Positions 11,352-22,072 of a stretch of 64,000 nucleotides of DNA are shown here, piece after piece. Position 1 is the first letter of the stretch. Each line of letters begins with the position of its first letter. This stretch comes from Melanopsichium pennsylvanicum (taxonomy: Eukaryota > Basidiomycota > Ustilaginomycetes > Ustilaginales). The stretch is from positions 490,605 through 554,604 of the forward strand of contig OAPG01000019.1 of assembly GCA_900208305.1 (NCBI GenBank), in the 5' to 3' direction. The translations under genes and the position numbers were made by a program. Under the pieces are notes generated by a model that saw only the letters and a list, made by a program, of their open reading frames with translations, was not told where the DNA came from and ran no database searches.

Positions 11352-13430
11352 TCATTCTCCCATGAAAGTCGTAATGAGCACGTATCCATCGGCCACGACA
11401 ATGACGGCAAAGATGGCATACGCAATGGCCTGGACGTACCACGCTGATGCGAAGCATTGCGACTTCTTGTCTGTGGACGACTGCATTGCTGCCCCTCCTT
11501 CTGACTTAGTTGCTGTGACTTGAAGCGGTCCTGAAGATGGTGCATCCGGCTGCGAATTTGAAGCAACTGGCTTTTGGCTTTGCTCTTCTACCAGAGAGCT
11601 ATCTTGCTGGTGGGGGAGCATCTCGATGATGGACAGAGACGCGTTTGAGCTGGCTTCCCGGGGGTAGCCCGGTCTGTGCGTGACCGTGTTCTTGCTCGCA
11701 TCTTCATTGTCGTTCGACTTTACAGCTTCCAATTGTTCACCGCTCTGACGTTGAGCTTGGACACTGGACCTGGCACTGCTCTCCGCACTCGCCACGTCAA
11801 TTTCATCACCCAGCTCAACCGCAGTCATCCTTACTTTTGACCCTGTAACAAGAATCAACGGCAACAACACGAAGGGTAACGCAATACTGAGTGCCACTTG
11901 GGATGCCACCAGCATCTCATCCAATCCATCTTTACCGACCGCCAATGACACGGCGAGACTTGGCACTACTGCCACTAGCCTCGTGAAGACCCTTCTGAGG
12001 AATGGGTCCGTTCTCCAGTTGATGAATCCTTCACTGACCAACTGACCGGCTAATGTTACGGTGATGCTGGCGCTCTGACCAGCAGCAAGTAGAGCTACGG
12101 CAAAGAGGATGGCAGCAAGCGAGCCGAGTCGTTCCTTGAGGAGGTAAAAGGCGTCATACAGTGACGCGACGACGACTTGGCCCGATCCCGCATTGGAATC
12201 AGCGTAGTAGAAAGCCGCAGCTGCGACAATAAGAATGGCGGAGTTGATGACGATGGCGAAGGATACGAGTGACATACCGATATCCACGGATGCGTGCTTG
12301 ATGTGAATGCGAATGTTCTCCAATGTGCGTGGTGGGAGGTCATCCGGTACGAAGGTTGCATGGCGGTGGGAGAAGTGAACGGATTCCGAATCGTCGACGT
12401 GGTGCGCGGCTGAACGAGAGGAGATCAGTGTGTGAAGGATGCGGGAGAGGCGGATGACTTCAGCTTTGGTCTCTGGTTTGGGTCGTAAAATCCTCCTGAA
12501 AGACCCGCTGAAGATTTCCCACCGGGTTTGGTCTGGTTGAATTTCCTGTCGGTCATTATTGATGGTATTTGCAGGGGAAGACGTGCTTCGAAGAGCGGTT
12601 TCGATTGAAGGCAGGCGGTCGATGGACGCAAAGTGACTACCCAAGATGATGGCATGAGGCATGACAGTAGCTCCTAGAATACCGACGCTGACGTAGAGCG
12701 CACCACTCTGCACGACTTTACGAGAAGGCAGGTAGCCATGGAAGACATCGGGCCAATACGGCTTGATCCTGACGAGCAGCACGATGAAGCAAGCCAATAC
12801 GATGAACACCAGAATGGCAATGAGCGCCTCGAGCAATCTGAAGCTGCCGTTCGGCGGCGGCTTGTAGATGAACAAGATCAGAATGACATCGACCGAGGTG
12901 ACGAGAATACCTGCCCACAGGGGGAGTGCGGGAAACAAGAGGTTCAACGCAATAGCTGAGCCTGTCAACTCTGCCAATTCGGTGGCTATAATGGCGCCTT
13001 CGGCAATGAGGTAAAGCGGATAGAGCAGTCCCCAGCGTCTCCATTTGGGATGCGAGATTGTGCATTGGGTGGGGCTGCCGTGGCGATCTTCCTTGAGGAT
13101 AAGCATGCGACATTGTCGAGCGAGGTCGGTGTTGGTGACCACGCCCACGCGACATGAGAGGATCTGGATAAAGACAGCAAATGAGCCAGTCATCAGGACG
13201 ATGAAGAGAAGCGAATAGCCAAATTCAGACCCGGCTTGGAGATCAGTGGCCCAGTTGCCTGGATCGGCGTAGGCGACGGATGCGACGATGCCAGGGCCTA
13301 GAAAGTAGACGTGTCTACGGACCACTCGGACGGCATTGACCCAGTGCGAGGCAACGCGGGTCTTGAATGAGGTTGATGGACATGGCTGCTCGAGGGTTGG
13401 TGGTGATGATGGCATTTTGAGTGCGTACAT
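11352..13430 (-). CDS. NRAMP-family divalent metal transporter (Smf-like)
   Basis: A proton-coupled importer of Mn2+/Fe2+ and related ions at the plasma membrane or an internal membrane. The 692-residue single-exon protein has the NRAMP signature in the first membrane segment (VAYADPGNWATDL, DPGN at about residues 56-59). The TM6 metal-site motif VMPHAIILGSH is at about 255-265. Multiple hydrophobic segments follow. The family is usually about 500-600 residues. The extra length is a hydrophilic loop at about 290-350 and a long Ser/Gln/Glu-rich stretch at about 545-655 before the last membrane segment. The start is the ATG at 13430; an alternative Met lies five codons downstream. Its neighbour DUF1996 is on the same strand about 760 bp upstream. 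Which metal it carries cannot be read from the sequence. Confidence 0.9.
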   Translation of the reverse strand: MYALKMPSSPPTLEQPCPSTSFKTRVASHWVNAVRVVRRHVYFLGPGIVASVAYADPGNWATDLQAGSEFGYSLLFIVLMTGSFAVFIQILSCRVGVVTNTDLARQCRMLILKEDRHGSPTQCTISHPKWRRWGLLYPLYLIAEGAIIATELAELTGSAIALNLLFPALPLWAGILVTSVDVILILFIYKPPPNGSFRLLEALIAILVFIVLACFIVLLVRIKPYWPDVFHGYLPSRKVVQSGALYVSVGILGATVMPHAIILGSHFASIDRLPSIETALRSTSSPANTINNDRQEIQPDQTRWEIFSGSFRRILRPKPETKAEVIRLSRILHTLISSRSAAHHVDDSESVHFSHRHATFVPDDLPPRTLENIRIHIKHASVDIGMSLVSFAIVINSAILIVAAAAFYYADSNAGSGQVVVASLYDAFYLLKERLGSLAAILFAVALLAAGQSASITVTLAGQLVSEGFINWRTDPFLRRVFTRLVAVVPSLAVSLAVGKDGLDEMLVASQVALSIALPFVLLPLILVTGSKVRMTAVELGDEIDVASAESSARSSVQAQRQSGEQLEAVKSNDNEDASKNTVTHRPGYPREASSNASLSIIEMLPHQQDSSLVEEQSQKPVASNSQPDAPSSGPLQVTATKSEGGAAMQSSTDKKSQCFASAWYVQAIAYAIFAVIVVADGYVLITTFMGE

Positions 13431-14189
13431 GAAGGTTTGGGTATAGACGATTAACTACAAGCCGGGAAGAAATATTGACTGTGTTGTGAGCATCGACATG
13501 GTCGTGCTGGTTGGACTCTTTATAGGAAATAAAAATTGAGGAGGTTCGCAAGGATTCAAAAAGCGTGGGCGGCGTTCGTGTATGCCGAGTAGCTCAGTCA
13601 GTGTGATGGTTAGAAGACTGAACGAAGGTGATGTGGTTAGGAATGAAGCAAAACCAAAATGTGTTTGTCGGAATCAGCTCATCTTTTTCTCTGTCAAACC
13701 CCGCATCCCACATCCCACAAATATTTACTTAATAATAATGGGGGCACTTTCAGAGTCTATTCAGGGACATTTATTTCTAAGCGACTTTGCCATGTTGGTG
13801 GCGCATTCCTTTTCGAGAATCACAAAAGTCTAATATTGAATTGCACTGTATACTGTTTATTTGTTGTACAGAGACAGTGGTTTTTCTTTCTTTCCTGCAC
13901 TAGTTTGTGAGAGTACAGTGTCACAGTCACCCGCAATCCTCCGCTCTCAACTCCCTCTTCGCACAATGCCGACACCATGCCGAGCTGACCGATCCGATTC
14001 CTCTTATGCTAGACTCAAGATGTACAGAGCTTGCAAGCGGAAGCTTGGCATTTACTTTCGCACGCGTATGGTCCCGCTATCTGAAACGTGCGGAGCGGTT
14101 CATCATCATAAGACTTTGTACATGTACATCAACATTCAAGAAACGTACAAGTTGAAATGAGAAGTTGGCGGCGGCTGTTTCTGCTCGTG
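13431..14189. other. Intergenic region between NRAMP and DUF1996 genes
   Basis: This is the 5' flank of the NRAMP gene and 3' flank of the DUF1996 gene. Short open frames show no coding character. A sequence resembling a tRNA A-box at about 13583 was considered and rejected. Confidence 0.5.
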
Positions 14190-15659
14190 CTACTTCTTGC
14201 TGCTCTTCTTGTTGCTCGTCATTTCGAATTGCTTCTCCTGGTTTTTTGTTTTCTTCTGATTGATCAAAGTGGATCGATGCTTCTTCTTCTCACTAGGTTT
14301 GGGTATAGATTTTAGATGGACTCCCTGTTCGTTGTTCTTCTTTGTCTTCTTCCCGCGTTCATGGCTGGATTTGCTTTGCGTCTTGCTTCCAGCTTTGGGC
14401 AACAAGGCGACTGCAGCACGGGTTGAAGTAGGCAGTGTCGAGATCTCGTGGTGCGATGCAGCGCTTGCTGCAGTGCCAGTGACGCTTGCATTGGTCAAAG
14501 TCTTCATTGATGACGTGGTGGTGGCTGCAGAGGCAGTGGAAATTGTTCTAGCTGTAGATGCAGAAGTCGTCGTAGAGTTCAATGCGGAACGCCATCCGGC
14601 AGGCTTCAACATGACATTGCTCGGGTCGCAACCCTTGGTCAAGCCCTTGCCTGCGTGAGGACCGTTCCAAATTACATTGCATCCAGGTAGAGACTCGATG
14701 CTTCCGCTTTTAGCCTCGGTCGAAGTGGCAGAACAAGCCTCACTTGCGTCTCTGTCAAGCGTCTCGGCCAGAGGAGGGCACGATTCGAGGTTGTTGAACA
14801 GATTGCCAGCGCACTCATCGATAGCGTTCTGCAAAATGGTCTCGTTCCAAGCAGCGATGAAGTCAGCGTGGAAAGAGTAACCGATAGCGTCTCCATTCGA
14901 GAAGACCCAACTGGAGTTGCCCGTGTTGTCTTGATCGTCAACTCCCCACACAAATTCATAAAATAGCGTAGGAAGTCGAACGTTGTGCGTGTCCGGGCAG
15001 AGACCATTGTCTGCATTGTCACCCAGAGGGTAAACGACGTGCGAGTGATTCGCAGAGACCAGATCCTCACCATTCCAACACGAAGGAAACACAATTTGCG
15101 TTCTCAGACCTTGCGGACAAGGGCCCGGCGGAAGAGTAGGATGCTGCGAACTTCCCTGAGCGTAGTTCAAGCATACGAAGGAAACAATGTTGTCCGCCTG
15201 TGTGGTTGGGCCTGGACCTGTCCTCGTCGCGTTGCCGGCCAAGAGCTGTAACCCCCTAGGATAGGCAGTGATTGGCACGTTACCTCTCATTAGGTAGTAC
15301 GTATTGACATAATACAAAGGCCGTGGGGTAAAGGTGTCGTTACCATTAAACGAATACAGTGTGGGTGCCCAGTAGGCCGACATGTCCGCCAAGATGCCCG
15401 AAGTTGTGCAATTCGAAGCCTCTTCAAGATCCCTGGCGGTGGTGGTGTCCGCTGAGACCCCATTGGCACCCACCAACGAATGGACATGCGACGAGACCTT
15501 GCCGGGCGAGACGATGGGGTCGATGCGGGCTTGCTTGAGATCGTGGTGGGCGAGAATCCACATGACTGGATCTTGGAGCGTAGCAGCCACCTTAACGGCG
15601 TTGAATAGCGCGCACCAGGCGGTAGCTCCAACCCATAACAGGCTGCGTTTGCCTACCAT
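14190..15659 (-). CDS. Secreted DUF1996-domain protein with basic C-terminal tail
   Basis: The 489-residue single-exon protein starts with a signal peptide (about residues 1-26, hydrophobic core SLLWVGATAWCALFNAVKVA). The DUF1996 hallmarks follow: a V(S)SHVHSLVGANG block near residue 55, IVFPSCWNGEDL near 195, VRLPTLFYEFVWG near 230 and YSFHADFIAAWNE near 265. Conserved Cys residues and N-glycosylation sites are present. After the domain come a Ser/Thr/Ala-rich stretch and a tail of about 60 residues very rich in Lys. The domain is common in fungal secreted or wall-associated proteins, and its biochemical role is unknown. The start ATG at 15659 immediately precedes the signal peptide. Confidence 0.88.
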   Translation of the reverse strand: MVGKRSLLWVGATAWCALFNAVKVAATLQDPVMWILAHHDLKQARIDPIVSPGKVSSHVHSLVGANGVSADTTTARDLEEASNCTTSGILADMSAYWAPTLYSFNGNDTFTPRPLYYVNTYYLMRGNVPITAYPRGLQLLAGNATRTGPGPTTQADNIVSFVCLNYAQGSSQHPTLPPGPCPQGLRTQIVFPSCWNGEDLVSANHSHVVYPLGDNADNGLCPDTHNVRLPTLFYEFVWGVDDQDNTGNSSWVFSNGDAIGYSFHADFIAAWNETILQNAIDECAGNLFNNLESCPPLAETLDRDASEACSATSTEAKSGSIESLPGCNVIWNGPHAGKGLTKGCDPSNVMLKPAGWRSALNSTTTSASTARTISTASAATTTSSMKTLTNASVTGTAASAASHHEISTLPTSTRAAVALLPKAGSKTQSKSSHERGKKTKKNNEQGVHLKSIPKPSEKKKHRSTLINQKKTKNQEKQFEMTSNKKSSKK

Positions 15660-17494
15660 TGTCGCGAGACTTCAATGTTGAGCCTTGAGGTCGTCGGGTC
15701 TTAAGACGTGAGATGGAATGGAGGGGGAGAGGGGGTGGGGAAGTTGCAAGGGTCAACTGGAGTGAAGACGGAGGTAGAGAGGAAAGATCTTGAAGGAACG
15801 GAGAATATAACCGATCAACCAAATGCCAGAGTTCGGAGGAGAAATGTGTTTCTGTTGCAGTGCAGGTCCGTTACACGGCATTGCACGAGTTGCAGTAGTC
15901 CAACCTCAGCTATCAGCACAACCATCTCATGTCAGCGCTTATCTGTGTTTCGGAGGTGGACATAAACGCGGTACGTGTGTGGAAAGACCGAGCCGCAGGC
16001 AGCTGGTGAGCTCTCTCTTTATGATGAGAAGAGGAACGTGGCCGTCAAGTTCGCAGATTTTTTCGTGTCTTGACTTCCTAATTAGGTTAGCACGAAAGGG
16101 AAACGAATGTGAGGTGCGAGTGCAACAAGAATCAGACTCATCGGATCGGAGAGCGAACGCTAAAGAATCAAGAAAGCAGAGGTTCGGTGGGAGAGGAAGC
16201 GGGAGGAGGACTGGGTTTAGGAATCAGACTAATCGGATCGGAGAGCGAACGCTAAAGAATCAAGAAAGCAGAAGTTCGGTGGGAGAGGAAGCGGGAGGAG
16301 GACTGGGTTTAGGAATGGAGTTGTGGTAGATGTGAAGAAGGATGGTGTTTACTGGTTAAATGGGACCGAAGCATCAATCTAGCATACAGAAGAGAGGGGC
16401 ACGGAAGGGAACAATGAAGCGCTTTCGCTCACCACAACTCTAGGAGCTGAAACAAAAGAATCGCCCTACTGTACTTCACTGTGGTATCACTGAGTGATTT
16501 GTAGTGCACCTTTCGTGACAGGCCGTTGCAATGCGAAATCAGACACCGTGGTTTCCCTATCAAGAAGGCCAAGGAGACTGTACGGAAAGCATCCACATAA
16601 CAACGCAGTCTTTTAGGCCCGGCTCGGGATTCACGTGCATGGAGTAGCAAGAACGTCGAGGCGCTGTCGATTGCTACAAGTTTGACAGCCAGAAGATTCC
16701 ACGGAGAGGATGGAGAGAGAGCGCCTCTGCATCTTTTTGACAGCTGGCGAAGAGTGCAGGCAGTTTACTCGCAGGGCGGACAGCACGTTATGATTTGAAG
16801 TCCGACCATGCACCTTCACCGAGCCCCAAAAATTTCACCATCCAACACAGGTGGTGCAGGCAACCCGGACAATAAAAGGCAATACTGCGTGATTGCCGAC
16901 TCGCGCAGCTTTCCTCCGGTCTAGCTTCGATTCATTCATAAGCCCCATGACGCGGAGGAGCTCGAACGAGCCGTGTCTAAGGAGCATCGGAGGTCTCAAC
17001 TATGTGACCGTAGCGTCATATTCTGAGAACAGACGACAGCCCAACGGGTTATCACCAAAAAATGACCGTCGAGTTTATGCAGACCGTCCTACCTTGATGC
17101 CACTTCTTGTGCTCCAACGGACCAGCTATGGGTAAAGGAAGCCGGTATTCCTCTACCTTATCGGGTTGACTTCGTCCAAGCTTAGCGCTAGACCGTCTCT
17201 CCGCTCGTATTGTGACAGCATTGGCTAGCGTGGGAAATACGAGAGTGCGCGTAAGATTAATGCGAGGATGACAAACTAAGCAAACGTATGGCAGTCTGAA
17301 GATGCAAGTACGATCATGTGAAGCAAGGTGTCTACTACTGATACACGGAAGGTTTTGTGCAAAAGCAGCCGTAGCGTTGTTGTCGAAATCGGATGGTCGA
17401 TCGAGAAAGCAAGCGAACGATGTTGACACGCAGTCTGAGCTTGGCGCCACTTCGTGGCAACATCAACTTCCGTGCATCAAGATCACGTGCTGAA
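15660..17494. other. Intergenic region with a 92-bp tandem duplication
   Basis: This is the 5' flank of the DUF1996 gene plus unassigned DNA. Apart from the direct repeat at 16129-16312, I see nothing defined. A minus-strand open frame at 17052-17450 has no recognisable features and is not called. Confidence 0.5.
16129..16312 (+). repeat. 92-bp direct tandem duplication
   Basis: Two adjacent copies start at GAATCAGACT (16129 and 16221), each ending in GGAGGACTGGGTTTAG. Only a few substitutions separate them (for example CTCATCGG/CTAATCGG and GAGGTTCG/GAAGTTCG). Confidence 0.85.
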
Positions 17495-17890
17495 CTAGAC
17501 TTCGTTGACATCTCCCAGCGGCACTAGGATCTGATCCATACTGCACGCCATGCTGTCCGCTGACAAGGGAACACTCGAAAACATGAGAGCGGTTGCAGTA
17601 AGTGGGAAGGATGCTGTAACATTACTGATGATAGCATTGATGTTCGTCATGGCCACATACATACCGTGGCTGGGATTGGGTTGCACGTGCACGTTATGGC
17701 TGGCGCCTTGGCTCGACGATTCCGAATGGCTGGTGTAGGACGTCTCGTGCCAACTCAAGGATGGCATTTTGAAGTTAATACCAACATTCCTGTCGCTGAT
17801 TGGGGTGGCATGGCTTTGCGGTGTCGAGTGATTGTTGTTGCCAGGTGCTGATTGCTGTGCTGTCAGGCCCGACGTCTGAACGGAGCGCTA
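17495..17890 (-). pseudogene. Possible C-terminal coding fragment, unidentified
   Basis: A minus-strand frame reads from about 17890 to a stop at 17495 with a natural-looking Ser/Asn/Gln/His-rich composition (QQSAPGNNNHSTPQSHATP, then MPSLSWHETSYTSHSESS). It begins directly after TAG, so an AG acceptor is possible there and this may be a last exon. No upstream exon or domain is recognised. It could be the remnant of a gene cut off by rearrangement, or chance. Confidence 0.22.
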
Positions 17891-18557
17891 ATGGCTGTTG
17901 TGAGCCAAGTCCAAAAGATGCGGCTGCGGCCCAGATGGGCCAGCAATTAACTTGTTGCATTACACATATCTGAGGTATTCAACCTCGTCCGCTCGGCGCG
18001 ACGTTCAAACTAGCATGCTGGACACGAGCTTCTCCAAGCACTCGAACTTGGATCCTTCAATTCCACACATCCTTTCTGCGAGCTGGGGAAGCGCGAGCGC
18101 ACACATGTTTCCTCGCGTGGCGCACACATGCATGCTGAATTGGATGAGATTTAGACAATTTTCGGTCTGCCATCGTCTGGGTCCTTTTTTTGAGCTCGCT
18201 TATGCAGTAATTCAAAGGCCGTGCATATCTCATGCACATTGTGTGTGTCCTAGATTATCATATGGGTGGATAGCTCTGTGCAAAATCCACCCAGATGGTT
18301 TGGCAACAAGCTGTCTTGGTGAGAGAGTCTCAGAAAGTTAGTTCAGAGAAAACAAGGGTGTTTGAGTTGAGGAACTTGGCTTGTGGAGTAAGTTTTGTTG
18401 CCCTCAAGGCATGTTATGAGTACTCACACCATCTCAATCCCCCTCATTACCCCACAAAACCTTATCATTTTGGATTTGGCAGGACTTGCAGGCATTTGGA
18501 ATCAATTGACACAATCATGCAATCCACCACACTATTTCTCAGGCACATCAATGCCAT

Positions 18558-18964
18558 ATGCATCTCCTTACAGTTGTTGCTGCTGCTACACAGAGCTTGC
18601 CAACTCAGCTTAGGCCCACAGAATACAACAAAATTGCATCTCAGCTTGGCAACAATCACTTCAAGTCAATGTTTGGTTACCCAATCAGAGACTTTGATGA
18701 CATACACACTGCATTGCAACTGCCTGATCCTGTGAGGATGGAAGCACAAGATCTCTGGGACAGCAAGACAGCAATGCTGATGCTATTGGCATGGTTGCAT
18801 GGCACTTGCATGCAATCACTTGAAGGTCAATTTGGATGGTCTCACAGCCAAAGCAGCCAGATGATTCACCATCTCAGCCAATTTATCCACAGGTGATGGG
18901 GTTACCTGCTTGATGCAACAAGCTCACGGCACCGTCTCTTGGCTCCTTGTTGTTTGGATTACTA
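18558..18964 (+). pseudogene. Transposase-like fragment (HARBI1-like N-terminal region), truncated by an LTR insertion
   Basis: The plus-strand frame 18558-18896 encodes about 112 residues. It contains DFDDIHTALQLPDPV, AMLMLLAWLHGTC and QFGWSHSQSSQMIHHLSQFI. Short-chain hydrophobic helices followed by a helix-turn-helix-like segment (…SLEGQFGWSHSQSSQMIHHL…) resemble the DNA-binding region preceding the DDE domain of Harbinger/HARBI1-type proteins. It ends at a stop at 18896, and a family-A LTR begins at 18965. No DDE domain is seen nearby. Family assignment is tentative. Confidence 0.35.
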
Positions 18965-20967
18965 TGTTTTACAGGGACTCAGAATGAGTTCAGATGAAAC
19001 CCTTGATTTTATTGGCTACCATATTGAGTTTTGGTAAATGGGTGGGTTTCCAGCTGTTTTGGTTGGACACTTGCCGGAAGCCGTGGGCAGAGACCAGAGG
19101 CTGTAGAGGGCCGCTACAGGAGTTGGAAGGATCTCCGGCAGGTATGCAGGGTCCAGATAACAGGCTCGGTAGGATTTGGGGTCAAGCAATAAGCAGCTAC
19201 TGGCTCAGGTAGCCAGCACTGATAAGCACAGGGGCCAAATCCGGTGTGCACAGGCGCAAGGCAACTAAAGAGACTAACCGCCAATAAGGGGTTCCCTGAT
19301 AAGAGGGATCCTGATAAGAACTTCAAGCAGGGCTTGATAGATATAAGAGGGCATTTGTTTCAACTGTGGAGGAGCGGAGCTTGTCCACTCTATTATTCAT
19401 TACCTTAATTATATGTTATAAGTTTCTCAGTATCTACTTCTTGTCTCTGCTGCAATTACCAGGTATTGCAGCATTTCAGTGTTTGTGTCTCCCTCATTGG
19501 AAAACCAAACACACTTGTATTCTGCTTATGGAGGGACCAGCCACGGTTGGACGGTAGGAGGATTGTGTTAGGCCAACCGCTCCTCTGCAAGGGGTCCGGA
19601 GAGGGTTGGTCGGGGCTTGATCGTGACAATTGCTCAATTGGGAGGGGGGCCGAGCGCCCACTCTTTGGACTACGGTTGGTGGAGCACTAACAGGCAGCTA
19701 CTGGCTCTGGTAGCCAGTACTGATAAGCATGGGGGCCAAATCCAGTGTACACAGGCACAAGGCAGTTAGGGAGGCTAACTGCCGATAAGGGGGTCCCTGA
19801 TAAGAGGGATCCTGATAAGAACTTCAAGCAGGGCTTGATAGATATAGAGGGCAGTTGTTTCAATTGTGGAGGAGCAGAGCTCATCCACTCTATTATTCAT
19901 TACCTTAGTTATATGTAATAAGTTTCTCAGTATTTACTTCTTGTCTCTGCTGCAATTACCAGGTATTGCAGCATTTCAGTGTTGTGTCTCCCTCATTGGA
20001 AGATCAAACACACTTGACAACTGTCAGCACCTCTACTGACACTACAGCACCTCCACTGTAGGCGGAACCTCAACCACGGCAACAGAACCCACACTGTAGC
20101 CTTATCAGACAGCAACAACAGCTCCCATGTTTGCAGGAGACATTGTAGACATCAACCAGCGCGTGCATTAAGGACACTCATGCATAGCGCAGGTCACACA
20201 ATCATCTAGACAAGCCGCACTACCGCTGAACGGAGTGTTTGCAGGGGCTAGTTGACTCAGAACGGTTCCAGCGGGTCTTGGCACAAACAAGATAGAAAAC
20301 GCACTTCCAGCGGGTTCATTTTTGTTAAGGCTGTAGGGTCTAGGTACCGCTGGGCGGCTACAGCCAGAGTAGGGTCTAGTACGGAGGGGTTGTAGGCGTA
20401 GGTGACACAGGCAGTTGGGGTCAGAGCACACTACTGCGTTGCTATAGAGCTAACTAAGTAATACATGCGACAAGGTCCGGAGGCAACCTCATGTCAGGCG
20501 GGGGCGGGGTGGTAAGGTCCAAGAACTATCAACCACCTCCCGTGCTAACTGCGGTAACTACCTCCCACCGCGGCGCTACAATGTTAGATTGCCAACGGCC
20601 ATATTCTGCTTACGGAGGGGCCAGCCGCAGTTGGACGGTGGGAGGGTCGTGTTAGGCCAACCGCTCCTCTGCAAGGGATCTGGTGAGGATTGGTTGTGGC
20701 TCAATCACAACAGTCACTCAATCGGGAGGGGGGGGGGGCAAGCGCCCACTCTTTGGACTACGGTTGGTGGGGCACTAACAATTTTGGAACGCGATAAAAC
20801 CCCAGATTTAATCAGATTCCATCAGATATTAAATAGAACCCCATGTTAGGCACATTGGTAATGCTAATCCTAACGATAAAAACCCAGATTTCATCAAATA
20901 TTAAACAGAACCCCAATTTCATCGAATATTAAATGGAACCCCAAGTTAGGCACATTGGCCCCTGACA
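18965..20967 (+). repeat. Composite family A LTR with nested and partial family B sequence
   Basis: It begins TGTTTTACAGGGACTCAGAATG and ends GGCACATTGGCCCCTGACA at 20967. Internally it is rearranged: family A to about 19516, a partial family-B 3' end at 19517-19692, then family A again restarting at an earlier point. An intact solo B LTR lies at 20323-20780. The segment 19517-19983 appears identical, inverted, to 35407-35873. The sequence directly after 20967 (TTAGAGTGGATTGTTCAAG) matches that after the R3 5' LTR, so this was the 5' LTR of an R3-related element. Confidence 0.65.
20323..20780 (+). repeat. Solo LTR, family B, TSD ATTTT
   Basis: The LTR is 458 bp, from TGTTAAGGCTGTAGGG to GGCACTAACA. 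It is flanked by perfect ATTTT duplications (20318-20322 and 20781-20785) and nested inside the family-A LTR. It is the same family as the R1 LTRs. Confidence 0.88.
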
Positions 20968-21655
20968 TTAGAGTGGATTGTTCAAGTAGCGCCCCTTGTC
21001 AAATGGCAGACAAAGCTTGACCATTGTCCTTGGCTCTGGCAGGGCGCCCATCCACCCCATCTTATTATGAAGTTGCTTTTCAACTCATGGTCCGGATGAG
21101 AAACCTTGTAGACTTCCGTAAGCATGTACAGGAAGTTGAAAAGCGCCAGAAGACAACGGATCAGAATCTTGATAGACTGCAGACCATGATGGAATGGGTA
21201 CTTGGCCTGGTGGAGGTGTTGGCCTGCCCTGAGCCGGAGACACCTACTCCCATGGCTAGGCCTAGCCCTACAGCCGTACCTGAGGAGAGAGCTTGTCTGT
21301 ACAAGCTGTACTCTACTCCCACAGGAGCCAGATGCCATCCTGAACCAGTCAGGCTCCCTCCAGCCTTTGGATTGACCGCCGAGTCAGTAATGGCCAACTC
21401 CCCAAGAGGAACGGGTTCTCAACCCAAGGATGATGATGATGCTCCTTGGCCAAGAGAACTCAAGACTCCTTTCCATGGACCTCCAAGACATGGATATGTT
21501 CTTTATTGAGGCTGAATGGTGGTTTAGAATGAAGGGCATTTGAGACCATAGCAAGATGGTTGCCTATACCAGCCAGTTCCTTGAGGGTAGTGCTCAAGAA
21601 TGGTGGAAGTCTAAAACCAAGGGTTTCATTCGGACTCATTTTGAGTCCCTGTAAC
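20968..21655 (+). pseudogene. Decayed R3-related gag fragment
   Basis: After the LTR and the conserved leader segment there is an open frame at 21024-21509, then a frame-disrupted continuation to about 21620. Its end encodes FFIEAEWWF, FLEGSAQEWWKSK and similar. These correspond to the R3 Gag segments IFILEADAWFKANG and QLEGTAREWWKGK. Stops interrupt it. It is cut off at about 21621-21655 by an inverted family-A terminus (GACTCATTTTGAGTCCCTGTAACA). It is a dead 5' piece of an old chromovirus. Confidence 0.65.
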
Positions 21656-22072
21656 ACATAGCTGCATGTCAGAAGCATTGGCAAGCTGGCCTGCCCAATG
21701 TTCTTGCCTTCAAAGCAAGGCATGGCAGCAAGAGCAGCAAGTGTGCTTTCATTGTGCAAATAACACTGTTTGCCAATGTCAAATATAAAGTCAAAGAGGC
21801 TCTTGTTGCTGCCATGCTGAACCAAGATGTCATTGGCAGTGATGGTCATTGCCTTTGAATATGACAATTTGTGTGTAACTTGAAAAGAGAAAGATCCAAT
21901 CAGATTCAGATTTGGGATCAATCCAATGGTCAAGGAGTCTCAAGCTTAGGCAGATCACCAAGTAGTTAGGGCCTGCATCATTTGTTTCTCTTGAGGTTGT
22001 TAAGAAACTCAAACTGCTGCTTGACACAGCTGCAAGTCTTGCGTCAAAATTTGGCATCAGCAAAGAGCAAAC

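Noticed and set aside
13583..13660. tRNA-like sequence GTAGCTCAGTCAGTG
   Set aside because: It resembles an A-box, but no B-box (GGTTCGAATCC-like), anticodon stem or acceptor pairing could be found.
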